This document shows positions 41,082 to 50,580 of a stretch of DNA of 64,000 nucleotides, in pieces. This DNA comes from Lachnospiraceae bacterium. GTDB lineage: Bacteria > Bacillota > Clostridia > Oscillospirales > CAG-272. Location of the stretch: contig JAKSPT010000006.1 of NCBI GenBank assembly GCA_024404495.1, positions 26,441 through 90,440 on the forward strand, in the 5' to 3' direction. A program made the position numbers and the translations under genes. Positions within the stretch are counted from its first letter, which is position 1, and every line of letters begins with the position of its first letter. The notes under the pieces are model-generated. The model had not been told where the DNA came from and did no database searches. It saw nothing but the letters and a program-made list of their open reading frames with translations.

Positions 41082-43235
41082 TCATTCGGCAAGACGCCGC
41101 TTGAGCGAGCGGAAGATCTCCGACCGTTCGAGGTTCACCTTGTCCCGGGTGGGGATCACGCGGAACCGGAAGCATTCTCCCTCCGTGCAGGTGACCGAGC
41201 CGTCGGTCACCGGTTCGGCTTCGAGAATACCGGTCTCCCGGAGCACGTCGAGCACGACGCGGAACTTGACGTAACCGAGCGGCGCGAGCGCGGGATCGGC
41301 AAGCAGACGGTGCAGGAAGAAGGTCCCTTCCTGTCCGGCGGTCTCACGGCGGAGACGGACGTAAACGGCGGCGAAATCGCTTCTCGTGGGCAGAGCGTCC
41401 CACTCGAGCGGGATAGTATCGTTCCCGATCACGGCGCCGTACCGCTTCAGCTCCTCTTTGTGGACCGAAACGTAATCGGCGGCGTGACGGATATCGCGGA
41501 TGATGAGCTGCGCGTTCTGCTCGCCCCGGAACTCGTTCACGCCGAGCTCAAAGGCGGCGTCCACGCGGTCGCCGGCGCAGTAGTCGATCTTGCCGACCGA
41601 GGCGCCGAACCAGACGGCGGAAAGGAACTGTCCGTCCTTACGGAGCGTGACGCGCGAATGCCTGCCGCCCCCGATCGGGACAAGCTCGGTGATCACGGCG
41701 TCCTTCAGGCAGAAGAGCGGGACAGGATTTGAGACGCCGTAGGGCTCGAGATAGTAAAGCTCCTTCGCCTGCGCGAGGGTCAGCTCCCCGGCATCCACCT
41801 CGGCGTCGAGGGCAAGAACGGTCTCGCGGTCGCTTTCGGTCAGATGCGTACGGGCGTATTCGTTCATACGGCGGACGAATTCGGGCAGGTTCTTCCGCTC
41901 GATCGAAAGACCGGCGGCAAGCTCGTGCCCGCCGAATTTCAGAAGCAGGTCGGAGCAGGAGGCGAGCGCCTCAACGAGATCCATCCCGGGAATGCTGCGT
42001 CCGGAGCCCTTGCCGATATCGCCGTCAAAGGTGATGAGGATCGAGGGGGTGTGGAACTGCTCGGTGAGGCGGGAGGAAACGATCCCGATCACACCGTGAT
42101 GCCACTTGTTGCTGTCGAGGATGAGCATCCCGTTCTCTCCGGTATCGCCGCTCTCGGCGATCATGGAAAGCGCTTCCTCCATGATCTCGTTTTCCTGACG
42201 CTGTCTTTCGCGGTTGATCTCGGAAAGCTCTGCGGCGATCGTTTCGCCCTCGGTCTCCGAGGAGGTGAGGAAGAGCTCGACCGCGCGGGAGGCGTGTCCG
42301 ATCCTTCCGGCAGCGTTGATCCTCGGCGCGAGGGTATAGCCGACCGTGGAGGAGGTGACCTTGACGCTTCCCTTTTTCCCGTTTCCCGCGTTCTGTTCGA
42401 GCAGGGCGCGCACGCCCGGGCGGGAGGAGCGGGAGAGTTTTTTCAGCCCGAGGCTTACGATCAGACGGTTCTCGTCACGCAGCGGCATCACGTCCGCCAC
42501 CGTGCCGAGCGCCGCGAGATCGACGTATTCCTCGCAGAGGGGGCGCATATAGTTCGCCGCGACCGGATCCAGTCCCCTGCGGGCGACCAGACGGTATTCC
42601 ACGGCGGAGATCAGCTTGAAGGTGACCCCGCAGCCCGCGAGTTCGGGGAACGGATAGACCGAATCCTCTCTCTTCGGGTTGACGACCGCCGCCGCGTCGG
42701 GCAGGACGGCGGGACAGGTATGGTGATCGGTGACGACGGTGTCCATCCCGAGGGAGGCGGCGTAGGCGATCTCGTTCACCGCCGTGACGCCGGTATCGAC
42801 CGTGATCATCAGAGAAAAGCCTTTGCCCGCAAGCTCGGCGATGGCGGCGGTGTTCAGCCCGTAGCCCTCTCCGATGCGGCTGGGGATGTAATAATCGACC
42901 TGCGCGTTCTTGCTCTTCAGGTAGAGGTAAAGGATCGAGACCGAGGTCACGCCGTCGACGTCGTAGTCGCCGTAGATGACGATCTTTTCCCTTCTGTCAA
43001 GCGCCGCGAGCACGCGGTCGCAGGCACGGTCCATATCGGCAAGGAGCATCGGATCGTGGAAGGATTCGGATTCGATCTTCATGAATCGGAGCGCTTCCTT
43101 TGCCGTCCGGCAGCCGCGATCGTACAGCAGCCGTGCCGTAAGGGGCAGGACGTTCAGCTCCCGGGCAATTTCCCGGACCGCGGCGTCTTCTTCCCGCTCT
43201 TTCGGCGGGACCGCCCATTTCTGATATTTTGCCAT
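41082..43235 (-). CDS. recJ: Single-stranded-DNA-specific exonuclease RecJ
   Basis: 717 aa. DHH-phosphoesterase motifs: YGDYDVDG at 88-95 and VVTDHHT with Asp170-His171-His172; a DHHA1 domain (FGGHELAAGLSI) and OB-fold follow, with the longer Firmicute-type C-terminus. 5'-to-3' ssDNA exonuclease for repair and recombination. The ribosome site is weak. A GACCGC/GCGGTC inverted repeat lies upstream (about 43300-43320). Confidence 0.95.
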   Translation of the reverse strand: MAKYQKWAVPPKEREEDAAVREIARELNVLPLTARLLYDRGCRTAKEALRFMKIESESFHDPMLLADMDRACDRVLAALDRREKIVIYGDYDVDGVTSVSILYLYLKSKNAQVDYYIPSRIGEGYGLNTAAIAELAGKGFSLMITVDTGVTAVNEIAYAASLGMDTVVTDHHTCPAVLPDAAAVVNPKREDSVYPFPELAGCGVTFKLISAVEYRLVARRGLDPVAANYMRPLCEEYVDLAALGTVADVMPLRDENRLIVSLGLKKLSRSSRPGVRALLEQNAGNGKKGSVKVTSSTVGYTLAPRINAAGRIGHASRAVELFLTSSETEGETIAAELSEINRERQRQENEIMEEALSMIAESGDTGENGMLILDSNKWHHGVIGIVSSRLTEQFHTPSILITFDGDIGKGSGRSIPGMDLVEALASCSDLLLKFGGHELAAGLSIERKNLPEFVRRMNEYARTHLTESDRETVLALDAEVDAGELTLAQAKELYYLEPYGVSNPVPLFCLKDAVITELVPIGGGRHSRVTLRKDGQFLSAVWFGASVGKIDYCAGDRVDAAFELGVNEFRGEQNAQLIIRDIRHAADYVSVHKEELKRYGAVIGNDTIPLEWDALPTRSDFAAVYVRLRRETAGQEGTFFLHRLLADPALAPLGYVKFRVVLDVLRETGILEAEPVTDGSVTCTEGECFRFRVIPTRDKVNLERSEIFRSLKRRLAE

Positions 43236-43357
43236 GAGGATGTTCTCTTTTCTGAATTCATTTTTCCGCGGGTCTTCTCTTCCGTGCCCGCGCGGACCGC
43301 CGGAGCGGTCGTTTTTATCTGTCTGAGTGAATCAAAGCACTCTGTGAGATAACGAAA

Positions 43358-44947
43358 TTATTTTTTCTGCCCGAACACCTTCATCAGCGCAAGGGCGCAG
43401 GCGATGCCGTCGACGGCGGCGCTCGTGATACCGCCGGCGTAACCGGCGCCTTCCCCGCAGGGATAGAGGTTTTCAAAGCCGGGGGCGGTCAGCGTCCCGG
43501 GCTCGCGGGTCATGCGGAGCGGGGAGGAGGTACGCGTCTCGGCGGCGGTCAGGACCGCGTCGGGAGAGGCGAAGCCTTTGATCCTCCGGTCAAAATCGCG
43601 CAGCCCCTTTTCAAGCATGGAGGTGATCTTCTGCGGAAACAGCGCGTGAAGATCGCAGAGGGCGACGTTGCCGCCCATATAGGTCGGCTGAACGCGGGAG
43701 GGCGCGGTCCCGTGCTTTCCGGAGAGGAAATCCCCCACCGTCTGCGCCGGGGCGCGGTAATCCCCGCCTCCCATCCGGAAGGCGGCGCGTTCGAGAGAGC
43801 GTTGGAATTCCACCGGGTCGGGGGAGGTGACCGCGACCGCGACGGCGGCGTTGGCGTTCTTTCCGTCGCGCGCGAAGCGGCTCATGCCGTTCGTGACGAC
43901 GCCCCCTTCCTCGGACGCCGCGGCGACGACCTCGCCGCCGGGACACATACAGAAGGTGTAAACGCAATCCTCGCCTTCGCGGCGGGAAAGCGTGTATTCG
44001 GCGTGCTTCAGACCGTATTTCGCCATTTTCCCGGCAAAGGAGCCGTACATGGCACGGTCGATATCGGCTTGCAGATGCTCGATCCGGACGCCGACAGAAA
44101 AGGGCTTGGGGATCAGCGTAAAGCCGGAGGAGATCAGCTCCGCCGCGGTGTCTCTCGCGCTGTGTCCGAGCGCGAGGATGACGGCGCCCGCCGGGATCTC
44201 TCCCCGGTCGGTCACGACGCCGGTCACTCTGCCGCCGCTCTTTTTCAGCGAGAGCATTTTCGTTTCAAACAGCACCTCCCCGCCAAGCGAGCGGATCTTA
44301 TCGCGGATGCCTGCGACGACCGTAAGCAGACGGTCGGTGCCGACGTGAGGCTTCGCCTCGGTCAGGATCTCCTTCGGTGCGCCGAACCCGGCAAACCGTT
44401 CGAGGACGTAACGGCACTTCGGATCGTTGATCCGGGTGACGAGCTTGCCGTCCGAAAAGGTTCCCGCGCCGCCCGCGCCGAACTGGACGTTGGTCGCGGG
44501 GTCGAGGACCTTGGTTTCATAGAATTTTTCAACCGCCGCCCGGCGTTTTTCCACGTCGGCGCCGCGCTCGATGACGATCGGCGCGTAGCCGTTTTCGGCG
44601 AGGAGCAGCGCGGCGAACATCCCGCCGGGACCGAAGCCAACGACGACGGGGCGGTCGGAAAGCGGAGTCTCTCCGATCACGGTCTCAAAGGAGGAATCCT
44701 CCATCACGACCGCGCCGTGCTTCGCGAGCAAGGCGGGATCGGGAGATGCCGGCGATTCGATCAGCACCGACCAGACGAAACGGAGATCGTCGGGATGGCG
44801 CGCGTCCACCGACTTCCGGTAGACCGACGCCGACGCGATCTCCGACGCGGACAGCACCGGAGCGATTTTTTTCTTTGCGAGCGCGATCGCCTGCCCCTCC
44901 GGGGCGGCGACCGGAAGCGTGACGTCGCGCACGAGGATCTGGGTCAT
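43358..44947 (-). CDS. FAD/NAD(P)-dependent dehydrogenase of unknown substrate (COG2509-like)
   Basis: 529 aa. The dinucleotide loop GFGPGGMFAALLLAENGYAP lies at about 103-122, GADVEKRRAAVEKFYETK and FGAGGAGTFSDGKLVTRIND are family signatures, and the C-terminal YPCGEGAGYAGGITSAAVDG closes the FAD site. Common in Clostridia, physiological reaction unknown. It starts 1 nt after ybbR, so it belongs to the cdaA transcript. Confidence 0.9.
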   Translation of the reverse strand: MTQILVRDVTLPVAAPEGQAIALAKKKIAPVLSASEIASASVYRKSVDARHPDDLRFVWSVLIESPASPDPALLAKHGAVVMEDSSFETVIGETPLSDRPVVVGFGPGGMFAALLLAENGYAPIVIERGADVEKRRAAVEKFYETKVLDPATNVQFGAGGAGTFSDGKLVTRINDPKCRYVLERFAGFGAPKEILTEAKPHVGTDRLLTVVAGIRDKIRSLGGEVLFETKMLSLKKSGGRVTGVVTDRGEIPAGAVILALGHSARDTAAELISSGFTLIPKPFSVGVRIEHLQADIDRAMYGSFAGKMAKYGLKHAEYTLSRREGEDCVYTFCMCPGGEVVAAASEEGGVVTNGMSRFARDGKNANAAVAVAVTSPDPVEFQRSLERAAFRMGGGDYRAPAQTVGDFLSGKHGTAPSRVQPTYMGGNVALCDLHALFPQKITSMLEKGLRDFDRRIKGFASPDAVLTAAETRTSSPLRMTREPGTLTAPGFENLYPCGEGAGYAGGITSAAVDGIACALALMKVFGQKK

Positions 44948-44948
44948 A

Positions 44949-46271
44949 TCAGGTGCTCTTTCTCATATAGTGCTGCAGGAGCGGCGCCTCGGTCTCGGAT
45001 TCCTCCGGTTCTCCGAACGCGACGGTCAGCGTGTAATTCCCGAGCTCGTAGACCCCGGCGTAGCCCGAGGCAAAGGAGAAGGAGACCGGAAGGGTCACCT
45101 TGCCCTCCGACTGCTTCGCGGCGGAAAGATCGACCGACGCCGTGATCGCTGCGGGCGTCAGATACCGCACGGTCTGCTCGGGTCCGCGCACGGTCACCGA
45201 AAGACTTTCGGTCAGGATCGAGGCGGAAAGCCCGTTCGGATTGTTCAGAACGAAATCGGAGACCGTCAGCGTCCTCGTCACGGTTCCGACCGGCTCGATC
45301 GTGATGACGACCGACTCGGGCGCGTCCTCCGCCGTGACGCCGGCGGGAAGACGGAAGGGGACGGTGTATTTATCCGCAGAAAGGATCTCCTTCTCGTTGA
45401 CGGTGTAGCGCCACTCGGCGGCGTCCACCGCTTCCGCGGAGCCGCGGATCGTGACCACGGCGGGCTCTGCCGTGATCTTCACGTTCTTGTCGTTGAAATA
45501 GCCGTAGAGGAAACCGACCTCAAGCGGCATCTGTCTCGTCTTGGTCACGGGTACGGTAACCGTCACCGAGGAGGTCTGCATTTTGACGTAGCTGTTCGAG
45601 ATCTCGCTGCCCGACTGGTCGATCAGGACCACCGAGCCGTTATAGTTGACGGTACGGGTCACCTTGCCGAGTTCAAGCACGACCGCGGCGGATCCGATGG
45701 TATTGAGGACCGCCTCGGGACCGGTGACGCGGATCGAGGCAGGGGAGCAGACGATGCCGCCCGTGTCGAGCTCGTAGCCCGATTCGAGCATATAGTCGGT
45801 CAGCCTGACGCTGACGGGAACGGTGGTCGTCGCCGTATTGTCAAGGTACAGAGAAAGGCGGGACTGGGAAAGACTGTCAAGCTGAACGCCGGAGGGCAGA
45901 TCGACCGAAATGTCGAAGGTGTATTTCCCCGCCTCCGTCCCCTCTTCCACCGTGACGTAGGTGCGGAGGTCCGAGGCGGAAAGGCTGTTTTTCATATTCC
46001 TTCTGCCCGTTATCGTGACGTCCACCGTGACCTCGTCGCCCGAAAGGACCGAAAGCCCGCTTTCGTTCACGATCTCGACCGGAACGTCCCCGATGCTCCA
46101 GCGAATATCGGTGGAATTGACCGACATCACGAAAAACCAGATCATAAAGGCAAGGAGCACGACAACGATCCTTGCCGTCCAGTCCGCGAGCGGAGAACGC
46201 CTGACCGAAATATCACCGGTCAGGTTCCTCTCGTCCATTCTTTCTTTCGGTTCATTTCCGCGGTCAATCAT
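44949..46271 (-). CDS. cdaR: YbbR-domain protein (CdaR), regulator of the diadenylate cyclase
   Basis: 440 aa. One membrane helix at about 33-52 (ARIVVVLLAFMIWFFVMSVN), then an extracytoplasmic region of about four YbbR beta-repeats (for example SVTVRGPEQTVRYLTPA). CdaR binds and controls CdaA in Firmicutes. Unusually a lipoprotein gene separates it from cdaA. It overlaps no neighbour but is 1 nt from the FAD dehydrogenase gene. Confidence 0.88.
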   Translation of the reverse strand: MIDRGNEPKERMDERNLTGDISVRRSPLADWTARIVVVLLAFMIWFFVMSVNSTDIRWSIGDVPVEIVNESGLSVLSGDEVTVDVTITGRRNMKNSLSASDLRTYVTVEEGTEAGKYTFDISVDLPSGVQLDSLSQSRLSLYLDNTATTTVPVSVRLTDYMLESGYELDTGGIVCSPASIRVTGPEAVLNTIGSAAVVLELGKVTRTVNYNGSVVLIDQSGSEISNSYVKMQTSSVTVTVPVTKTRQMPLEVGFLYGYFNDKNVKITAEPAVVTIRGSAEAVDAAEWRYTVNEKEILSADKYTVPFRLPAGVTAEDAPESVVITIEPVGTVTRTLTVSDFVLNNPNGLSASILTESLSVTVRGPEQTVRYLTPAAITASVDLSAAKQSEGKVTLPVSFSFASGYAGVYELGNYTLTVAFGEPEESETEAPLLQHYMRKST

Positions 46272-46311
46272 AGCGGGATTCCTTTCTGTTCCCCCTTACG
46301 GGAGGCGTGTA

Positions 46312-47895
46312 TCAATCTTCGAATAAATCGTAAGCGTCGAAGAGAACGCCGTAGTCCATTTCAAGCGTGACTTCGGTTTCTCCGGCATATCCCTGTACCC
46401 GGATGCTGTACTGCACCGAACTGACGGCGCCGTCTTCGGTTTTGAAAACGACGATCAGCTCGGAATCGGTCGGAACCGAGGAAAGCTTACCCATCATATC
46501 CGCAGCGTATTGTTCATCCAGCGCGTCGTAGAAGAAGCAGACATAGCCGTCCGCGTCCTTCGCGGCAAGAGAAGGCATACCGACCGGAACAGGCAGCATC
46601 GCGTTCAGCAGAAACGCCTCCGCTTCCTCCTCGGTCCAGCTGAGGTCGGCTTCCTGCCCGTTCTGAACAACGGTTTTGGTGCCGTTTTCGTAATAGATCT
46701 CGCCCTCGTTTTCGCCGTCCTCACCGAAGACGGTGTAGCAGACGATCTTCAGACCGTCGGCGGTACGCTGATAGCGGGAGACGCTGTTTTCCCCGTAGTA
46801 CACGGTTTCGTCCCCGACAGTGACGTACTGGTCTATTCCCAGTGCAAAAGCGTTTTCGTCGGCGTTCAGACGTTCGTCAAGCATGGCAAGCACGGCGGCG
46901 GCATCGGAATCGGAGATCACCTCGTCGTAATGCGTGGGATCAAGGTCCATCAGCTCGTCGGGATCGACGCTGCCGTAATCGTCGTAAAGGATCACGACCG
47001 AAACGGTGGGAGTGTCTTCCCCGATATCCTCGAAAACGTAATCTCCGTAGATTTCGGTCACGCGGAACTGCTCGTCGGCAAAGACGGTGAGCGTAACGTC
47101 GAGCACCTCCGCTCCGACCGAGGCACCGACGTCGGCACCGTTGCCGGAAAGGACGTACATCGTTTCCTCGGAGCAGCCGGAAAGCAAGATCATCCAGCCG
47201 CCGTTCTCCGTCTTTTCGACCGCGACGTTTTCGCAGTCAAAGAGATCGTTCATATCTTCCCCTGCCTCGGGTGCGGGGAGCTCCGCCGCCTCACGCGTCC
47301 AGACGGTCTCTTCTCCGCTGCCGAGCATTCTGATCGTGAACCGGTTTCCGTGATAATACGATTCGTAATTGCCGGATATCTTGGAGAACCCGAGATCTTC
47401 GATTCCGACCTCGGAATAATTCGAATCGTAGATAAAGGCGTCGGCGGTGCCGAGACCTTTGATGGCGTGCTCCGTTTCATAAAAGCCGTTCGCGCGGTAT
47501 CCGGACGTGACGAACTCCATCACGATCACCATATCGGCGTAATATTCCTTCTGCGCGTCCATCGCTTCGTCGATCCGGGCAAGGACCTCTTCGGCGGTGA
47601 GCTCCGCGGGTTCGGTTTCCCCGGGTTCGGTTTCGGCGGCAGACTTCGTCTCGGCGGAGGTTTCCGCGGGAGCCGTTTCCGGCGCTTTCGTGTCGGCAGA
47701 AGTATCTCCGGGTTCCTTTTCCCCCGTCGTTTCGGCGGGCTTCGTTTCGCTGCCGGTATCCGGCACCGTTTCGCCGACCGTTTCGGAGCCGGGTGCCTTG
47801 GTGTCCTCCGGCTTGCCGGACGCGGGTCTGCAGGCGGCGAGCAGAGTCAGAGCCGCGAGTGTAAGTGCGAGAAGGGATGCTGTTTTTCTTTTCAT
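46312..47895 (-). CDS. Lipoprotein of unknown function inside the cdaA-cdaR unit
   Basis: 527 aa. Signal and lipobox LTLLAAC with Cys22; a low-complexity Glu/Thr/Ser/Pro/Lys linker at about 25-95, then two halves with LppX/LolA-like beta-sheet pattern (YYADMVIVMEFVTSGYRANG; VTLTVFADEQFRVTEIYGDY). The start is ATG 47895 with AAAGGA 6 nt upstream; a TTG 15 nt earlier overlaps the ribosome site. Between cdaA (37 bp) and cdaR (40 bp). No function known; an envelope sensor or lipid-binding protein acting with CdaR is a guess. Confidence 0.75.
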   Translation of the reverse strand: MKRKTASLLALTLAALTLLAACRPASGKPEDTKAPGSETVGETVPDTGSETKPAETTGEKEPGDTSADTKAPETAPAETSAETKSAAETEPGETEPAELTAEEVLARIDEAMDAQKEYYADMVIVMEFVTSGYRANGFYETEHAIKGLGTADAFIYDSNYSEVGIEDLGFSKISGNYESYYHGNRFTIRMLGSGEETVWTREAAELPAPEAGEDMNDLFDCENVAVEKTENGGWMILLSGCSEETMYVLSGNGADVGASVGAEVLDVTLTVFADEQFRVTEIYGDYVFEDIGEDTPTVSVVILYDDYGSVDPDELMDLDPTHYDEVISDSDAAAVLAMLDERLNADENAFALGIDQYVTVGDETVYYGENSVSRYQRTADGLKIVCYTVFGEDGENEGEIYYENGTKTVVQNGQEADLSWTEEEAEAFLLNAMLPVPVGMPSLAAKDADGYVCFFYDALDEQYAADMMGKLSSVPTDSELIVVFKTEDGAVSSVQYSIRVQGYAGETEVTLEMDYGVLFDAYDLFED

Positions 47896-47932
47896 TTTGA
47901 TTCCTTTCAAAGAGACCGGCGGTGCCTGTCGG

Positions 47933-48832
47933 TCAGGCGGCGCCTTCGTCTTTATTCTCTTTGGTTTGCTTGCGTTTGCTCCGTTTGCCGCTTTTCCCGC
48001 CGCCGTTTTTCGCGGTTTCGGGAGTCAGGATCGATTCCAGCGTGCGGCGGAGCGTGCTGTAATTGAAGCCGCGGCGGAGCTGTCCGTCCTCGGCGACCGA
48101 GATCATACCGTTCTCCTCCGACACGATGACGACCACCGCGTCGCTGTTCTCGCTCATGCCGATGCCGGCGCGGTGACGGGTGCCGAGGTCCTTGATGATC
48201 GCCTCGTTCGTCGAGAGGGGGAGGAAGCAGCCGGCGGCGTGGATCCTGCCGTCCCGGATCACGACGGCGCCGTCATGAAGGGGAGCTTTGTTGAAGAAGA
48301 TGTTCTTGAGGAGGAAGGAGGAAACGTCGGCGTTGACGACGATGCCGCTCTTGATCACGTCGCCGAGCTTGGTCGTGCGTTCGATGACGATCAGAGCGCC
48401 CGTCTTCGACGCGGAGAGGTCGCTCGCCGCCTCGCACAGCTCCTTGATCATCGTGTTCTTGCTGCCGCTGCCGTCCTTGATCTCGTTGATCGCCTTGAGT
48501 CCCTTCAGAGGCTCGCCGCCGAGCTTTTCAAGTCCGGAACGAAGCTCGGGCTGGAAGACGACCACGAGCGCGAGCAGACCGACCTGGAAGATGTTCTGCA
48601 TCAGGAAGCCGACCGCTTTCAAACCGACCACCTCCGCGACGAGCGCAAGAATCAGCAGGAAAACGACGCCCGCGGCAAGCTTGCCCGCGCGTCTGTCCCG
48701 CACGAAGCGGTAGACCTGATACAGAAGAAACGCGACCGCTAAAATGTCGATCACGTCGATCAGTTTCATCTGCGTGACGATCGACAGAAAATAGTCTCTG
48801 CCGTTTTTCAGTCCTTCCAAGAATCCGTTCAT
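47933..48832 (-). CDS. cdaA: Diadenylate cyclase CdaA
   Basis: 299 aa. Three membrane helices at the N-terminus and a DAC domain with both nucleotide motifs: LHDGAVVIRDG (DGA) and GTRHRAGIGMSE (RHR). It makes c-di-AMP, which controls potassium and osmolyte transport. The ATG at 48832 (MNGFLEGLKNGRDYF) is taken; 15 upstream codons are in frame but lie over the promoter. A Lys-rich tail (KSGKRSKRKQTKENK) is at the C-terminus. Confidence 0.93.
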   Translation of the reverse strand: MNGFLEGLKNGRDYFLSIVTQMKLIDVIDILAVAFLLYQVYRFVRDRRAGKLAAGVVFLLILALVAEVVGLKAVGFLMQNIFQVGLLALVVVFQPELRSGLEKLGGEPLKGLKAINEIKDGSGSKNTMIKELCEAASDLSASKTGALIVIERTTKLGDVIKSGIVVNADVSSFLLKNIFFNKAPLHDGAVVIRDGRIHAAGCFLPLSTNEAIIKDLGTRHRAGIGMSENSDAVVVIVSEENGMISVAEDGQLRRGFNYSTLRRTLESILTPETAKNGGGKSGKRSKRKQTKENKDEGAA

Positions 48833-48868
48833 AAGCACCTTCCGAATCGTAAGCGTTTCCTTCTTATA

Positions 48869-48897
48869 TTCTATCACAAAAAAGTCGGTTTTTCAAG
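48869..48897 (-). promoter_or_regulatory. Promoter of the cdaA operon
   Basis: TTGAAA (48897-48892), 17-bp spacer, TAGAAT (48874-48869) on the minus strand. Confidence 0.65.
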
Positions 48898-48899
48898 AG

Positions 48900-49164
48900 G
48901 ATAAGCGGAAAAACAAGCGATTTTTCCGCAGAAAAACGACCTCTTTTCCGCATTTTTCGGGCAAGGGGGAAAAAGCAAAAAAAGTTTACATTTTTCCGGG
49001 TGAAAACGGGCGGAAAAGCGGGAAGGCGCAAGGGTACGCCGTACAAGTGAAGCGGACGAAAATGAAGGCGGCGGGCAATGGCAGCCCGTAGGTTACGCCC
49101 GATGAACAGCAGACGCGATAAAAGAACACAACACCCAAAAATACGCGGACGGGAAAGAAGAAAA
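48900..49164 (-). repeat. Tail of element copy 4 with hairpin modules
   Basis: No gene. Two GCGGACG words (49052-49058 and 49145-49151) flank a GC-rich hairpin (GGCGGGC...GCCCG around 49069-49090). The text GTGAAGCGGACG at 49047 also occurs at 63913. Between 48900 and 49045 there are only short AT/GC-mixed inverted words such as GAAAAA/TTTTTC. Confidence 0.55.
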
Positions 49165-49468
49165 AAGACAAAAACATCCCCGTGACGAATCACGGGGATG
49201 CCTTTTTCTGTAACTCTTGAACCGACTGAATGAGGGCGCGGCGCTTCGGATAAAGACGAGGTAGCAGCGCGCAATGCGAAGACACCGGGGGAGGCAGATC
49301 GGGACGGAAGATCACCGAAGTTGATCTCTCCCTGCTTCAAAAAGGCTTCATCCGAAGAACTTATTGATAAGTTCCTCCTATGCCTCTTTGGTCTGCGGGT
49401 CACGGCGAAGCCGGGAACCGCTATTCTCGGTCGAGAAAGAACATCGCGTCCCCGTTCTCCGTGTCCCG
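49165..49468 (-). repeat. Interspersed 3'-end element, copy 4, with a 31-bp insertion
   Basis: On the minus strand it starts directly after the stop of 49469-50515. The core is at 49261-49287 (identical to copy 1) and the terminator CATCCCCGTGA/TCACGGGGATG at 49175-49185 and 49190-49200. The opening hairpin is interrupted by 31 bp (49393-49423), itself an imperfect hairpin. Large parts are almost identical to copy 1 over ~150 bp. Confidence 0.85.
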
Positions 49469-50515
49469 TCAGATCAGCGTCTTGACGACTTCGTGCTTTT
49501 CGCCGCTCTCGAAGGCAGCCTCCATGACTTTCATAACGCGGCGCATTTCGGGGTGGGTAACGAGCTGCGTCGTTTTGCCGTCGATGGCAGCGCAGAAATT
49601 GCGGTAGTAGTCGTGAACGTCGGCAGAGGGCTGCGGGACGGAAAAGGACTCGGTCGTTTCGGCGGTACGGGGCGCCATGGTCTTGGTCAGACCGGCGGCG
49701 GTGCGGACCGGAACGGCGTCGCTGTTTTCCCACGTTTTGACGCGGACGACTTCGACGGGGGAGGGCCAGTCGCGGATGAGAGCGGAGCCTTCGGTCCCGA
49801 GGACGTAGAAGCGGGGCAGATTGATGAAATTGCAGGTGCCGACTTCGACGCGGTAGAGCGTACCGTTCTCAAAGAAGATGTCGATCTTGCAGCCGTCGTC
49901 CACTTCGGCGTTCGTGATGTGGTCGAGGGTCGCGTAGACGGAGGTCACGGGATAGGGGACCATCTGAAGCGCCTGGTCGATGAGGTGAACGCCCCAGTCG
50001 AGGACCATACCGCCGCCGTGTTCTTTTTCTTTGCGCCAGTCGCCCGGAATGCCGCGCGAGCCGTGGACACGGGATTCGATGCAGAAGACGTTACCGATCT
50101 CGCCCGACTCAAAAATCTTTTTGACGGCGAGATAATCGGTATCGAAACGGCGGTTCTGATGAACCGAGAAGAGCTTCCCGGCTTTCTCGGAAGCGGCGAT
50201 CATTTCTTCCAGATCGGCGGAGCAAAGGGTGACCGGCTTTTCGGAAATGACGTTTTTCCCGGCGGCAAGACCGCGGACCGCAAGCTCCTTGTGGCAGTCG
50301 TTCGGGACCGCGAGGGTCAGGATATCGACCGTCGGATCGGCTAAAACGTCCTCGAAGGATTCGTAGACGTGAACGCCGCGGGAGCGCGCCAAATTGCGCT
50401 TTTCCTCTTTGATGTCGTAAATGCCGGCAAGCTCGACGACGTCGCTGTTTACCGCGTGAGAGCAGTGCCAGTTTCCCATTCCGCCGTAACCGACGACGAC
50501 AAGTTTCTTTTTCAT
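49469..50515 (-). CDS. Gfo/Idh/MocA-family oxidoreductase
   Basis: 348 aa. N-terminal Rossmann fold with VVVGYGGMGNWHCSHA, and EKPVTLCSADLEEM, the EKP lysine of the family; the C-terminal alpha/beta domain carries SVHQNRRFDTDYLAVKKI. An NAD(P)-dependent sugar or inositol dehydrogenase in the cytosol. It follows a TIM-barrel isomerase/epimerase gene by 64 bp, a pairing typical of inositol or rare-sugar catabolism. Substrate unknown. Element copy 4 lies directly after the stop. Confidence 0.9.
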   Translation of the reverse strand: MKKKLVVVGYGGMGNWHCSHAVNSDVVELAGIYDIKEEKRNLARSRGVHVYESFEDVLADPTVDILTLAVPNDCHKELAVRGLAAGKNVISEKPVTLCSADLEEMIAASEKAGKLFSVHQNRRFDTDYLAVKKIFESGEIGNVFCIESRVHGSRGIPGDWRKEKEHGGGMVLDWGVHLIDQALQMVPYPVTSVYATLDHITNAEVDDGCKIDIFFENGTLYRVEVGTCNFINLPRFYVLGTEGSALIRDWPSPVEVVRVKTWENSDAVPVRTAAGLTKTMAPRTAETTESFSVPQPSADVHDYYRNFCAAIDGKTTQLVTHPEMRRVMKVMEAAFESGEKHEVVKTLI

Positions 50516-50580
50516 AATGCAAGACCCCGATTCTTCAGCAAAAATATTTTTCAGCCTGCAAGGCTGTTATTTATTTCCGG

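Noticed and set aside
43285..43325. GACCGC/GCGGTC hairpin followed by TTTTT on the plus strand
   Set aside because: It would be a plus-strand terminator, but no plus-strand gene is upstream; on the minus strand it has no T-run. Left unassigned.
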